64,000 nt of DNA, taken from positions 992,001 through 1,056,000 of the forward strand of contig NZ_VFNC01000002.1 of the NCBI RefSeq assembly GCF_006715395.1, written 5' to 3'. The first letter of the stretch is position 1; every line of letters starts with the position of its first letter. Position numbers and translations under genes: made by a program. The DNA is from Streptomyces sp. SLBN-31 (GTDB taxonomy: Bacteria; Actinomycetota; Actinomycetes; Streptomycetales; Streptomycetaceae). Shown piece after piece: positions 50,914-58,982 of this stretch. The notes beneath the pieces were generated by a model. That model did not search any database. It was not told the DNA's origin and worked only from the letters and a program-made list of their open reading frames with translations.

Positions 50914-52098
50914 TCAGCTCCGGCGACGGCGGCGGTCGCGGCGGCGGGTGGTGAACCACAGCACGTGGACCGTGAGGAGTGATCCGAGGGTCAGGAGCGC
51001 GTCGGCGAGGTCGAGGCCGGTGCGCGCCGTGCGCAGACCGGTCACCGCGGTGAGGATCAGCCGGAGGTCCGCCGGGAGGGTGTAGAGGGCGAGTCCGGCC
51101 AGGCAGATGGTGGTTCCGACGACCTGGATCACGCTGTAGACGCGCACCGCGCGCCGTTCCGCCGGAGGCAGGGCCCGGGTGGGGTCGGTGTCCGGGGTGC
51201 GCCTGCGCAGCAAGCGGCCCGCCATGTGTCGGGCGTGGGCGCGGCCGTCCCCGTACAGGTTCCGGCACCCGGTGAGGTCCTGCAGGACGAAGTACACGTC
51301 CGTCCGCATGAACACCATCAGCTGGAAGGTGAGCGGCAGCAGCGCCCACAGCACGGTCGCGGCGAGCAGCCGGTGCGGGGCCGACCCGGGTGCCATCACG
51401 AGCAACAGCAGGAACGCCGTGGCGGCCACGGCGAGATTGACCGCGACGCCGGCCAGGTAGGCCGTCAACCGGTGCCGCCGGGGCGCGAGTTCGATGCCGC
51501 TGATGTCCGTCTGCGCGACCAGGAACTGCAGCCGGGTGCCGAAGCCGACCCGGCCCGGGACGCCCGCGGCCCTGGCCACGGCGAGGTGCGCCAGTTCGTG
51601 GAGCAACAGGATCGACCAGCCCACGGCGGCACCGGAGAGGATCACCACCCTGCCCCGGTCGCTCCACAGCAGGCTCCGGTAGGCAGGGGCGAGTTCGGGG
51701 TGCCGGACGAGCGCGACGAGAGCGGCGACGACCAGGGCGGCGGGCAGCAGTGGAAGGAGGGGGCTCAGCAGGAAGCGCATGTGCTCGGGCCGCAGCCGGG
51801 GCATGGTCGGCGGGCGCACCGGCTCCGCCGCCACCGGGAGGCCCGCCGCCTCTGCCACGAATCCCAGGCCGATGAGGTCGCGCACGAACTCGGCCACGTC
51901 GAGTTCCTCGCCGGTCTCGGCGAGCACCCGCTCCTGCGTCGGCCCGACGCTCAGTCCGCGCTCCAGCAGGCGGATGACCGTGATGGCGGTTTCCGGTACG
52001 GCGACGGACGTCCGTGTCTCGCGACGTCCCACGATCCACTCGGCGCCGTCCGGTCGCCGGGCCAGGTCGTGCAGCCGGACACGGGACGCCGGTCCCAC
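50914..52098 (-). CDS. PqqD-domain M50 membrane metalloprotease-like protein
   Basis: 394 residues. Residues about 1-85 form a PqqD/RRE-like winged HTH domain (VRLHDLARRPDGAEWIVGRRETRTSVAVPETAITVIRLLERGLSV, then AEFVRDLIGLGFVAEA). The membrane domain follows, with HELAHLAVARAAGVPGRVGFG (HExxH zinc site, about residue 166) and the second site TDVYFVLQDLTGCRNLYGD. About seven helices are predicted. Such fusions usually help mature or export RiPP peptides, but no radical SAM, precursor peptide or transporter adjoins. GTG 52098 is the first start after an in-frame stop; the ribosome site is poor. Confidence 0.78.
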   Translation of the reverse strand: MGPASRVRLHDLARRPDGAEWIVGRRETRTSVAVPETAITVIRLLERGLSVGPTQERVLAETGEELDVAEFVRDLIGLGFVAEAAGLPVAAEPVRPPTMPRLRPEHMRFLLSPLLPLLPAALVVAALVALVRHPELAPAYRSLLWSDRGRVVILSGAAVGWSILLLHELAHLAVARAAGVPGRVGFGTRLQFLVAQTDISGIELAPRRHRLTAYLAGVAVNLAVAATAFLLLLVMAPGSAPHRLLAATVLWALLPLTFQLMVFMRTDVYFVLQDLTGCRNLYGDGRAHARHMAGRLLRRRTPDTDPTRALPPAERRAVRVYSVIQVVGTTICLAGLALYTLPADLRLILTAVTGLRTARTGLDLADALLTLGSLLTVHVLWFTTRRRDRRRRRS

Positions 52099-52312
52099 GG
52101 TGATCGTCGTTCCCTCGGCGTCCTTCGTCGTGCTTCTGCTGAACCATGGCCGGTTCCGTCACCGGAGCCCCCGCATTGACTCGGTCATGCCATCCTGATC
52201 CGGTTCCCGAACCCGTGACAAGGGCGCGCCCGGCCCCGCCAGGGCCGCGGCTTCGGCGGTACGGGGCCGCCCGACCGGGGATGACCTGCGGCTCCGCTAG
52301 CCTGGTCGCACG

Positions 52313-53455
52313 ATGAACGACCGTATGACGACGCCCTGGGGCGAGTTCGCGCTGACCCGTTTTCCCGAGGATCCGCGCGAGCGGCTGCGCGCGTGGGACG
52401 CCTCCGACGAGTATCTGCTCGCGCACCTCGCCGAGGAGAAGGTCCCGCTGTCCGGCACGGTCGTGGTCCTCGGTGACCGCTGGGGCGCGCTGGTCACGGC
52501 GTTGGCCGAGCACCGGCCCACGCAGATCACCGACTCCTTCCTCGCACAGGAGGCCGCCCGGCTCAATCTCGCGCGCAACGGCGTCGAGACCGGTGCCGTG
52601 CGCCTGCTGACCACCCAGGACGCGCCGCCGGAGCGGGTCGACGTCCTGCTGGTGCGGGTGCCGAAGAGCCTCGCCCTGCTGGAGGACCAGCTGCTGCGGC
52701 TGGCGCCCGCCGTGCACGAGGGCACGGTCGTCGTCGGCACGGGCATGGTGAAGGAGATCCACACCTCGACGCTGGAGCTGTTCGAACGGATCCTCGGCCC
52801 GACGCGCACTTCCCTCGCGGTGAAGAAGGCCCGGCTGATCTTCTGCACGCCCGATCCGGCGCTGGAACGGCCCGCCGACCCGTGGCCGTACTGCTACACG
52901 CTGCCCGATGGCATCGGTCCGGTCTCGGGGCGCACGGTCGTCAACCACGCGGGCGTCTTCTGCGCCGACCGGCTGGACATCGGCACCCGGTTCTTCCTGC
53001 GGCACCTGCCCGCCCCGGGCGCTCGCCGGGTCGTGGACCTCGGGTGCGGCAACGGGGTGGTGGGGACGGCCGTGGCGGTCGCCGACCCGGACGCCGAGGT
53101 GCTGTTCGTCGACGAGTCGTTCCAGGCCGTGGCCTCCGCGGAGGCGACGTACAGGGCGAACGGGGTGCCCGGGCATGCCGAGTTCCGGGTCGGGGACGGG
53201 CTGGCGGGGGTGCCGGCCGGGAGTGTCGACCTGGTGCTCAACAATCCGCCGTTCCACTCCCACCAGGCGACGACCGACGCGACGGCGTGGCGGATGTTCA
53301 CCGGGGCGAAGCGGGTGCTGCGGCCCGGTGGCGAGCTGTGGGTGGTCGGCAACCGGCACCTGGGCTACCACGTCAAACTCAAGCGGCTGTTCGGCAACAG
53401 CCACCTGGTCGCGAGCGACCCGAAGTTCGTCGTGCTCAAGGCCGTCAAGCGGTGA
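52313..53455 (+). CDS. Class I SAM-dependent rRNA methyltransferase, RlmG/RsmC-like
   Basis: 380 residues with the two-domain layout of RlmG/RsmC. An N-terminal inactive Rossmann copy (VPLSGTVVVLGDRWGALVTALAE, about 45-170) is followed by the catalytic domain (about 195-380). That has RVVDLGCGNGVVGTAVAVADPDAEVLFVDES (SAM loop) and DLVLNNPPFHSHQATTDATAWRMF, the NPPFH motif for exocyclic guanine N2 methylation. The predicted product is N2-methylguanosine in 16S or 23S rRNA. ATG 52313 has no strong ribosome site. Confidence 0.9.
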   Translation: MNDRMTTPWGEFALTRFPEDPRERLRAWDASDEYLLAHLAEEKVPLSGTVVVLGDRWGALVTALAEHRPTQITDSFLAQEAARLNLARNGVETGAVRLLTTQDAPPERVDVLLVRVPKSLALLEDQLLRLAPAVHEGTVVVGTGMVKEIHTSTLELFERILGPTRTSLAVKKARLIFCTPDPALERPADPWPYCYTLPDGIGPVSGRTVVNHAGVFCADRLDIGTRFFLRHLPAPGARRVVDLGCGNGVVGTAVAVADPDAEVLFVDESFQAVASAEATYRANGVPGHAEFRVGDGLAGVPAGSVDLVLNNPPFHSHQATTDATAWRMFTGAKRVLRPGGELWVVGNRHLGYHVKLKRLFGNSHLVASDPKFVVLKAVKR

Positions 53456-53457
53456 CC

Positions 53458-53562
53458 GGACCGGCGTGCGGATGATGGCGGTCACGGTCTTCGGACCAGC
53501 GTGCGGATGATGCCGGTCACGGTCTTCGGACCAGCGTGCGGATGATGGCGGTCACGGTCTTC
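53458..53562. repeat. Three tandem 35-bp repeats at the aldolase 3' end
   Basis: Units at 53458-53492, 53493-53527 and 53528-53562 read GGACC(A/G)GCGTGCGGATGATG(G/C)CGG, followed by TCACGGTCTTC. They differ at only two positions. The third unit and part of the second are coding for the aldolase C-terminus (minus strand, stop at 53517-53519). The first lies between the two convergent genes, 3 bp after the methyltransferase stop. Because 35 is not a multiple of three, each added unit changes the C-terminal reading frame. Confidence 0.9.
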
Positions 53563-54374
53563 GCCATCGCCTCCCGGCCGACGCCGAGGTACTTGCGTGA
53601 GTCGACGACCTCGGGGTGGGCGGCGAGGAAGTCACGGATCGCGCCCGTCATGGCGATGTTGAGGGCCGTGCCGACGTTCACCTTGGAGATGCCGCCCGCG
53701 ACGGCCGCGACGAGTTCGTGGTCCGGTACGCCCGAGGAGCCGTGCAGTACGAGGGGCACGTCCAGGGTGGCCGAGAGGCGCTTGAGGAGGGCGTGGTCGA
53801 GAGTGGCGGTGCGGGTCGTCATGGCGTGCGTGCTGCCGACGGCGACGGCGAGGGCGTCCACGCCGGAGTCGGCGACGAAGGCACGGGCCTGGTCGGGGTC
53901 GGTACGGGCGCCGGGGGCATGGGCGTCGAGGGCGGGCTGTCCGGCCTTGCCGCCGACCTGGCCCAGCTCGGCCTCGATCCAGAGGCCTTGGGCGTGCGCC
54001 CAGTCGGCCGCCGCCCGGGTCGCGGCGAGGTTGCGCTCGTAGGGCAGGCGGGCCGCGTCGTACATGACGGAGCTGAAACCGGCGTCCGCGGCCTGGCGCA
54101 GCAGGTCGTCGCTCTGGACGTGGTCGAGATGCAACGCCACGGGGACGGCCGCGCGTTCGGCGGCGGCGACTGCGGCGCGGGCCAGTGGGAGCAGCCGGCC
54201 GTAGCGGAACTTGACGGCGTTCTCGCTGACTTGGAGCACCACGCCGGCCTGTGCGGTCTCGGCGCCGGCGATGACGGCTTCGACGTGCTCGAGCGTGATG
54301 ATGTTGAAGGACGGGACGGCGGAGTGCGCGGCGGCGGCCCGGGTGACGAGTTCGCCGGTGGTGACGAGGGGCAC
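53517..54374 (-). CDS. Class II aldolase, GatY/KbaY (tagatose/fructose bisphosphate) family
   Basis: Zn-dependent cleavage of a ketose 1,6-bisphosphate to dihydroxyacetone phosphate and glyceraldehyde 3-phosphate. The 285-residue protein has AHSAVPSFNIITLEHVEAVI, ALHLDHVQSDDLLRQAADAGFSSVMYDAARL (Zn His and catalytic Asp), IEAELGQVGGK, AVAVGSTHAM, PLVLHGSSGVPD and GISKVNVGTALN. This size and the AVPSFN start favour GatY/KbaY over the larger FbaA. The C-terminus is built from two copies of a 35-bp repeat. GTG 54374; the SIS isomerase gene ends 25 bp upstream, so the two form an operon. Confidence 0.9.
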   Translation of the reverse strand: MPLVTTGELVTRAAAAHSAVPSFNIITLEHVEAVIAGAETAQAGVVLQVSENAVKFRYGRLLPLARAAVAAAERAAVPVALHLDHVQSDDLLRQAADAGFSSVMYDAARLPYERNLAATRAAADWAHAQGLWIEAELGQVGGKAGQPALDAHAPGARTDPDQARAFVADSGVDALAVAVGSTHAMTTRTATLDHALLKRLSATLDVPLVLHGSSGVPDHELVAAVAGGISKVNVGTALNIAMTGAIRDFLAAHPEVVDSRKYLGVGREAMAKTVTAIIRTLVRRP

Positions 54375-54399
54375 GGTTTCTCCCGGGGGAAGGGGTGCG

Positions 54400-55281
54400 T
54401 CAGGGGGCGAGGATCACCGAGCGGGTGAGGTGGCGGGGCCGGTCCGGGTCGAGTGCGCGGGCCGCGGCGACGGCGACGGCCAGGCGCTGGGCGCGGACCA
54501 GTTCGGCGAGCGGGTCCAGGCCGCCCGCGATCCACAGCCCGCCGGTGCCGCGCACCTGTTCGGCCAGACCCTCGGGCGCCTCGCCGAGCATCCAGGTGGC
54601 CGTGCCGTGGGTGGTGACGCTGATGGGGCCGTGCCGGTACTCCATCGCCGGGTAGGACTCGGTCCAGGCGAGCGCGGCCTCGCGCATCTTCAGCCCGGCC
54701 TCGTTGGCCAGGCCCACCGTCCAGCCGCGGCCCAGGAAGGTGAACTGGGTGCAGCCGACGAGCCCTTCGGGCAGGGGGCGGGCGAGCGCGGTGCGGGCGT
54801 CCGCGACGACGGCGTCGGTGTGCACGCCGAGGTGGGCCCGGAGCAGGGTGAGCGCGGTGGTCGCGAACCGGGTCTGGACGACGGACCGTTCGTCGGCGAA
54901 GTCGAGGACGACGACGTCGTCGGCCGCCCGCATGACCGGGGTGTGCGGGTCGGCGGTGAGCGCGGTCGTACGGGTGGTGCCGCTCAACTCGTCGAGGATG
55001 TCCAGGACTTCGGTGGTGGTGCCCGAGCGGGTGAGGGCCAGGACGTGGTCGTAGGAGCGGCCGCGGGGGAACTCGGAGGCGGCGAAGGCGTCCGTCTCGC
55101 CCTGTCCCGCCGACTCGCGCAACGCGGCGGCGGCCTGCGCCATGAAGTAGGAGGTGCCGCATCCGACGATGGCGACCCGCTCCCCCGGCGCCGGGAGCAC
55201 CGCCGCGTGACGTGGCGCCTCCGCCGCCGCCCGTGTCCAGCACTCCGGCTGACTGCTCAGCTCGTCCTCGACGTGCGTCAT
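54400..55281 (-). CDS. SIS-domain sugar isomerase, AgaS-like
   Basis: 293 residues with two SIS domains. ERVAIVGCGTSYFMAQAAAALRESAG and HVLALTRSGTTTEVLDILDEL form the first (phosphosugar Ser/Thr loop). LGRGWTVGLANEAGLKMREAALAWTESYPAMEYRHGPISV forms the second, typical of GlmS C-terminal and AgaS proteins. The family converts galactosamine 6-phosphate or similar amino sugars to the ketose phosphate with loss of ammonia. Together with the adjacent aldolase it fits an amino-sugar catabolic pathway. ATG 55281 follows GAGGGAGGG. Divergent from its likely repressor gene. Confidence 0.88.
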   Translation of the reverse strand: MTHVEDELSSQPECWTRAAAEAPRHAAVLPAPGERVAIVGCGTSYFMAQAAAALRESAGQGETDAFAASEFPRGRSYDHVLALTRSGTTTEVLDILDELSGTTRTTALTADPHTPVMRAADDVVVLDFADERSVVQTRFATTALTLLRAHLGVHTDAVVADARTALARPLPEGLVGCTQFTFLGRGWTVGLANEAGLKMREAALAWTESYPAMEYRHGPISVTTHGTATWMLGEAPEGLAEQVRGTGGLWIAGGLDPLAELVRAQRLAVAVAAARALDPDRPRHLTRSVILAP

Positions 55282-55300
55282 GCCGCACCCTCCCTCTCTT

Positions 55301-55346
55301 TGCTTGTTCTTGCAAGATATAGCGAGCTTTCGAGCACAATCAAGCA
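55301..55346. promoter_or_regulatory. Candidate DeoR-type operator in the aga-like divergent promoter
   Basis: TGCTTG (55301-55306) and CAAGCA (55341-55346) are inverted copies 46 bp apart end to end. TCTTGCAAGA (55308-55317) is a perfect 10-bp palindrome beside the left copy. The segment is A/T-rich against the GC-rich background. It sits between the SIS/aldolase operon and the divergent DeoR gene, where such a repressor would bind. Confidence 0.55.
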
Positions 55347-55402
55347 TGGAGTCCCTATCAGGGTGCGCTAGGGTCGCCGGGAGATCGAGGAATGGAGGGC
55401 GG

Positions 55403-56182
55403 ATGTCGCGCGACGCCCGCTGGAAGGCGCTGCTGGAGCTGCTCGTCGAGCGTGGCCGGCTGGACGTCGAGGAGGCGGCTACAGAGCTGGAGGTCTCCGC
55501 GGCGACGATCCGGCGCGACTTCGACCAGCTCGCCGAACAGCAGATGCTGGTGCGCACCCGCGGCGGCGCGGTCGTACACGGGGTGTCGTACGAGCTGCCG
55601 CTGCGCTACAAGACGGCCCGGCACGCCTCCGAGAAGCAGCGGATCGCGAAGGCGGTGGCGGAGCTGATCGCGCCGGGCGAGGCGGTGGGCCTGACCGGCG
55701 GCACCACGACGACCGAGGTGGCGCGCGCCCTCGCCGTGCGCGGCGACCTGGCCTCCGGCTCCCCCGCGCTCACCGTCGTCACAAACGCCCTCAACATCGC
55801 CAACGAGCTCGCCGTACGCCCTCAGTTCAAGATCGTGGTGACCGGCGGGGTCGCGCGCCCGCAGTCGTACGAGCTCATCGGGCCCCTCGCGGACGGTGTG
55901 CTCGGGCAGATCACCGTGGACATGGCGGTGCTCGGCGTCGTCGCCTTCGACGTCACGCACGGGGCCGCGGCGCACGACGAGGCGGAGGCGGCCATCAACC
56001 GGCTGCTGTGCGAGCGCGCCGAGCGGGTGGTCGTCGCCGCCGACTCCAGCAAGCTGGGACAACGGGCGTTCGCGCGGATCTGCGGGGCCGGGGCGGTGGA
56101 CACGCTGGTGACGGACACGGCGGCGGACCCGGAGGAGGTCCGCCGGTTCGAGGAGGCGGGCGTCGAGGTCCTCACCGTCTGA
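55403..56182 (+). CDS. DeoR family regulator, AgaR-like
   Basis: 259 residues. The winged HTH (about 3-55) is RWKALLELLVERGRLDVEEAATELEVSAATIRRDFDQLAEQQMLVRTRGGAV. The sensor domain has EAVGLTGGTTTTEVARAL, LTVVTNALNIANELAV, KIVVTGGVARPQSYELIGPLAD and RVVVAADSSKLGQ. Divergently placed from the SIS isomerase and aldolase genes, it is the natural repressor of that pathway, released by a phosphosugar. ATG 55403 follows TGGAGGG. Confidence 0.92.
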   Translation: MSRDARWKALLELLVERGRLDVEEAATELEVSAATIRRDFDQLAEQQMLVRTRGGAVVHGVSYELPLRYKTARHASEKQRIAKAVAELIAPGEAVGLTGGTTTTEVARALAVRGDLASGSPALTVVTNALNIANELAVRPQFKIVVTGGVARPQSYELIGPLADGVLGQITVDMAVLGVVAFDVTHGAAAHDEAEAAINRLLCERAERVVVAADSSKLGQRAFARICGAGAVDTLVTDTAADPEEVRRFEEAGVEVLTV

Positions 56183-56274
56183 CCCGGCACGTCCGGTACT
56201 GCGATCCCCGCGCCGCCGCCCCCGTTTCCGCCTAGGCTGAGTTCCGGGATGCGTGTCGGGTGCGGGAGGCAGCG

Positions 56275-58113
56275 ATGGACGCACGAGCGATCGACGAGGA
56301 CGTCCCGACGGCCGCCGGCCGGTATCTGCCGATCGCCGAGCACGGGCTGATCGGCGACCTGCGCAGCGTGGCCCTGGTGGGCACGGACGGCACCATCGAC
56401 TGGTACTGCTGCCCGGCCTTCGACGCGCCGAGCGTCTTCGCGGCGATCCTGGACGCCGAGCGCGGCGGTTGCTTCGAGCTGAGCGCATCCGTGCCGGCGA
56501 AGACGAAGCAGTTCTACTTCCCCGACACCAACGTCCTGATCACCCGCTTCTTCACCGAGGACGGCGTCGGCGAGGTGCAGGACTTCATGCCGGTCGACGA
56601 CGGGTTCGGGGAGCCCGAGCGGCATCGGCTGATCCGGCGCGTGGTGTGCGTGCGCGGCTCCATCCCGTTCCGCACCCGGGTCGCGCCGCGCTTCGCCTAC
56701 GGCACTCGGCCGCACACCGTACGGATGGCCGGTGAGGTCGCGGTCTTCGAGTCCGACGAGCTCTCCCTCGCCCTGACGTCGACCGTCCCGTTGGAGGCCG
56801 AAGCCCAGGACGCGCGCGCCGACTTCAAGCTGTCCGAGGGCGAGACGGCGGTGTTCGCGCTGGACCAGGTCGGCGGTGCCGTGGAGCCGCGCCGCTGCGC
56901 CAAGGTCGAGGCCGAGGAGCAGTTCAACACGACGGTGGCGTACTGGCGTCGCTGGCTGTCGGCGTCCAAGTACCGGGGCCGCTGGCGGGAGATGGTGCAC
57001 CGCTCGGCGCTCACCCTCAAGCTCCTCACCTACGCGCCCACCGGTGCCATCGTGGCCGCGCCGACGACGAGCCTGCCCGAGCAGCTGGGCGGCGAGCGCA
57101 ACTGGGACTACCGGTACGTGTGGGTGCGCGACGCGGCCTTCTGCGTGTACGCGCTGCTGCGGCTCGGCTTCACCGACGAGGCCGAGGCGTTCATGAAGTT
57201 CGTGACCCGGCACATCAGCCCTGGCGACGGCAGGCCGTCCGGCCCCCTGCAGATCATGTACGGCATCGACGGCCGCACCGACCTCACCGAGGCCGAACTC
57301 CGCCATCTGGAGGGCCATCACGGCTCGGCACCGGTCCGGATCGGCAACGCCGCCGCCGATCAGCTCCAGCTCGACATCTACGGCGCGCTCATCGACTCCA
57401 TCTACCTCTACGACAAGTGGGCCAAGCCCATCTCCAGCGACCAGTGGGACGACGTGTGCGCGCTGGTGGACTGGGTGTGTGAGCACTGGGACCAGCCGGA
57501 CGAGGGGATCTGGGAGACCCGCGGCGGGCGCAAGAACTTCCTGTACTCGCGCCTGATGTGCTGGGTGGCGATCGAACGGGCCATCCGCATGGCCCACCGC
57601 CGGGGCCTGCCGGCCGACCTGCCGCGCTGGCGCCTCAGCCGTGACACGATCTACCGGCGGATCATGAAAGAGGGCTGGTCGGACCGGCGGCAGGCGTTCG
57701 TGCAGCACGAGGGCGGCGATGTGCTGGACGCGGCGGTGCTGATGATGCCGCTGACGAAGTTCATCGCGCCGACCGACCCCAAGTGGCTGTCCACGCTCGA
57801 CGCCCTCACCCACGAACTGGTCTCCGACTCGCTCGTCTACCGCTACGACCCGATGGCGAGCCCCGACGGGCTGCGCGGCGACGAAGGCACCTTCTCCATC
57901 TGCTCGTTCTGGTACGTCGAGGCGATGGTCCACGCCGGGCGGGTCGACGAGGCACGCCTGGCGTTCGAGAAGATGCTGACGTACGCCAACCATCTCGGGC
58001 TGTACGCCGAGGAGATCAGCCACACCGGGGATCAACAGGGCAACTTCCCGCAGGCGTTCACGCATCTCGCGCTGATCAGCGCGGCCTTCAACCTGGACAA
58101 GGCGCTGGGCTGA
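56275..58113 (+). CDS. Glycoside hydrolase family 15 protein (trehalase/glucoamylase-like)
   Basis: 612 residues. An N-terminal beta-sandwich domain (about 15-240, YLPIAEHGLIGDLRSVALVGTDGTIDWYCCPAFDAPSVFAAIL) precedes the alpha/alpha6 barrel with LPEQLGGERNWDYRYVWVRDAAFCVYALLRLGF (catalytic acid region). DQPDEGIWETRGGRKNFLYSRLMCWVAIERA and the terminal EEISHTGDQQGNFPQAFTHLALI (catalytic base region) complete it. The last motif and length fit actinobacterial GH15 trehalases, which cut trehalose to glucose in the cytosol. No signal peptide. ATG 56275 follows GGGAGG. Confidence 0.93.
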   Translation: MDARAIDEDVPTAAGRYLPIAEHGLIGDLRSVALVGTDGTIDWYCCPAFDAPSVFAAILDAERGGCFELSASVPAKTKQFYFPDTNVLITRFFTEDGVGEVQDFMPVDDGFGEPERHRLIRRVVCVRGSIPFRTRVAPRFAYGTRPHTVRMAGEVAVFESDELSLALTSTVPLEAEAQDARADFKLSEGETAVFALDQVGGAVEPRRCAKVEAEEQFNTTVAYWRRWLSASKYRGRWREMVHRSALTLKLLTYAPTGAIVAAPTTSLPEQLGGERNWDYRYVWVRDAAFCVYALLRLGFTDEAEAFMKFVTRHISPGDGRPSGPLQIMYGIDGRTDLTEAELRHLEGHHGSAPVRIGNAAADQLQLDIYGALIDSIYLYDKWAKPISSDQWDDVCALVDWVCEHWDQPDEGIWETRGGRKNFLYSRLMCWVAIERAIRMAHRRGLPADLPRWRLSRDTIYRRIMKEGWSDRRQAFVQHEGGDVLDAAVLMMPLTKFIAPTDPKWLSTLDALTHELVSDSLVYRYDPMASPDGLRGDEGTFSICSFWYVEAMVHAGRVDEARLAFEKMLTYANHLGLYAEEISHTGDQQGNFPQAFTHLALISAAFNLDKALG

Positions 58114-58254
58114 CACGGGTGCGGCGGGTGGAGGTGACACCACCCCGCATCCGGTGTCCAGAGCCAGGGACGACGGGCCGCGCGACCGACAGGATTCATG
58201 ACGTCGGCACAACGGCCGACGCCTCATCCATCGTCGCAGCTCGGGGGGCCACCC

Positions 58255-58908
58255 ATGAACGAAGTCTTCGCCAGGCGCCTGACCGGTATCGCCGGGGTCG
58301 TCGCCGCGGTCGCGCTCATCGTCGAAGTACCCCTGTACTTCGTCTACTCGGGGCCGCCGCCGGACGCGAACGTGCTGTCCCGGCTGCTGCTCGGCATCGT
58401 CGGACTCACCTCGCTGGCGCTGTTCGCGACCGCCTTCCGCGAACTGGTCAGGCGCACCCGCCCCGACTACGAGTGGGCGGCCGCGATCGCCTCCGCCACC
58501 GGGCTCGTCTACGCGACGATCGCCCTGGTCTCCTCGGGGCTGGAGGCCGGCGCGGTCATCGCCGCCGACCACCCGATCGATCCGACGATCACGGTCAGCG
58601 GCACGTACATCCTCTACGGTTCGATCTCCCGGCTGCTGCTCGGACTCTTCCTCGGCACGCTGGGCTACGTGGTCACCCGCACCGGTCTGCTGCCGCGCTG
58701 GGTCGGCAGGTCGGCCTGCGCCCTCGCGGTGATCAACCTCGCGTTCGTGCCGTCGCTGTTCTTCGGCAACACGCCCGCGCACTTCTACGCCGCGAACGGC
58801 TGGGGCACCACCGCCCTGATGGGCGCGATCCTCAGCTGGTGGCTGCTGGCCGTGGGCATCTCCACCTACCGCGGCGCGACCGGTGCCCGAGCGGCGGTGC
58901 CCGCGTAA
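58255..58908 (+). CDS. DUF4386-type six-helix membrane protein
   Basis: 217 residues with about six hydrophobic helices, starting RLTGIAGVVAAVALIVEVPLYFVYSGPPP. Later segments are LLLGIVGLTSLALFATAFRELVRR, AAAIASATGLVYATIALVSSGLEAG, LLLGLFLGTLGYVVTRTGLLPRWVGRSA and GTTALMGAILSWWLLAVGISTY. The layout and GLLPRWLG-like motif resemble DUF4386 proteins, whose function is unknown. ATG 58255 follows CGGGGGG; ATG 58198 in the same frame would add 19 unlikely residues. Confidence 0.8.
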   Translation: MNEVFARRLTGIAGVVAAVALIVEVPLYFVYSGPPPDANVLSRLLLGIVGLTSLALFATAFRELVRRTRPDYEWAAAIASATGLVYATIALVSSGLEAGAVIAADHPIDPTITVSGTYILYGSISRLLLGLFLGTLGYVVTRTGLLPRWVGRSACALAVINLAFVPSLFFGNTPAHFYAANGWGTTALMGAILSWWLLAVGISTYRGATGARAAVPA

Positions 58909-58982
58909 CCTCGGGGCAGATCATCCGGCGGCGGGGGCCACGAGTGGCCCCCGCCGTGCGCGTCCTGACGCCTGGAGCCCGC

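Noticed and set aside
50914..52098. RiPP biosynthetic cluster around the PqqD-M50 gene
   Set aside because: Neighbours are AlkB and an rRNA methyltransferase; no precursor peptide, cyclase, radical SAM or ABC exporter nearby.
52170..52199. Nine-codon leader-like frame MTESMRGLR upstream of the M50 gene
   Set aside because: Too short to judge and not followed by an attenuator-like structure; probably chance.
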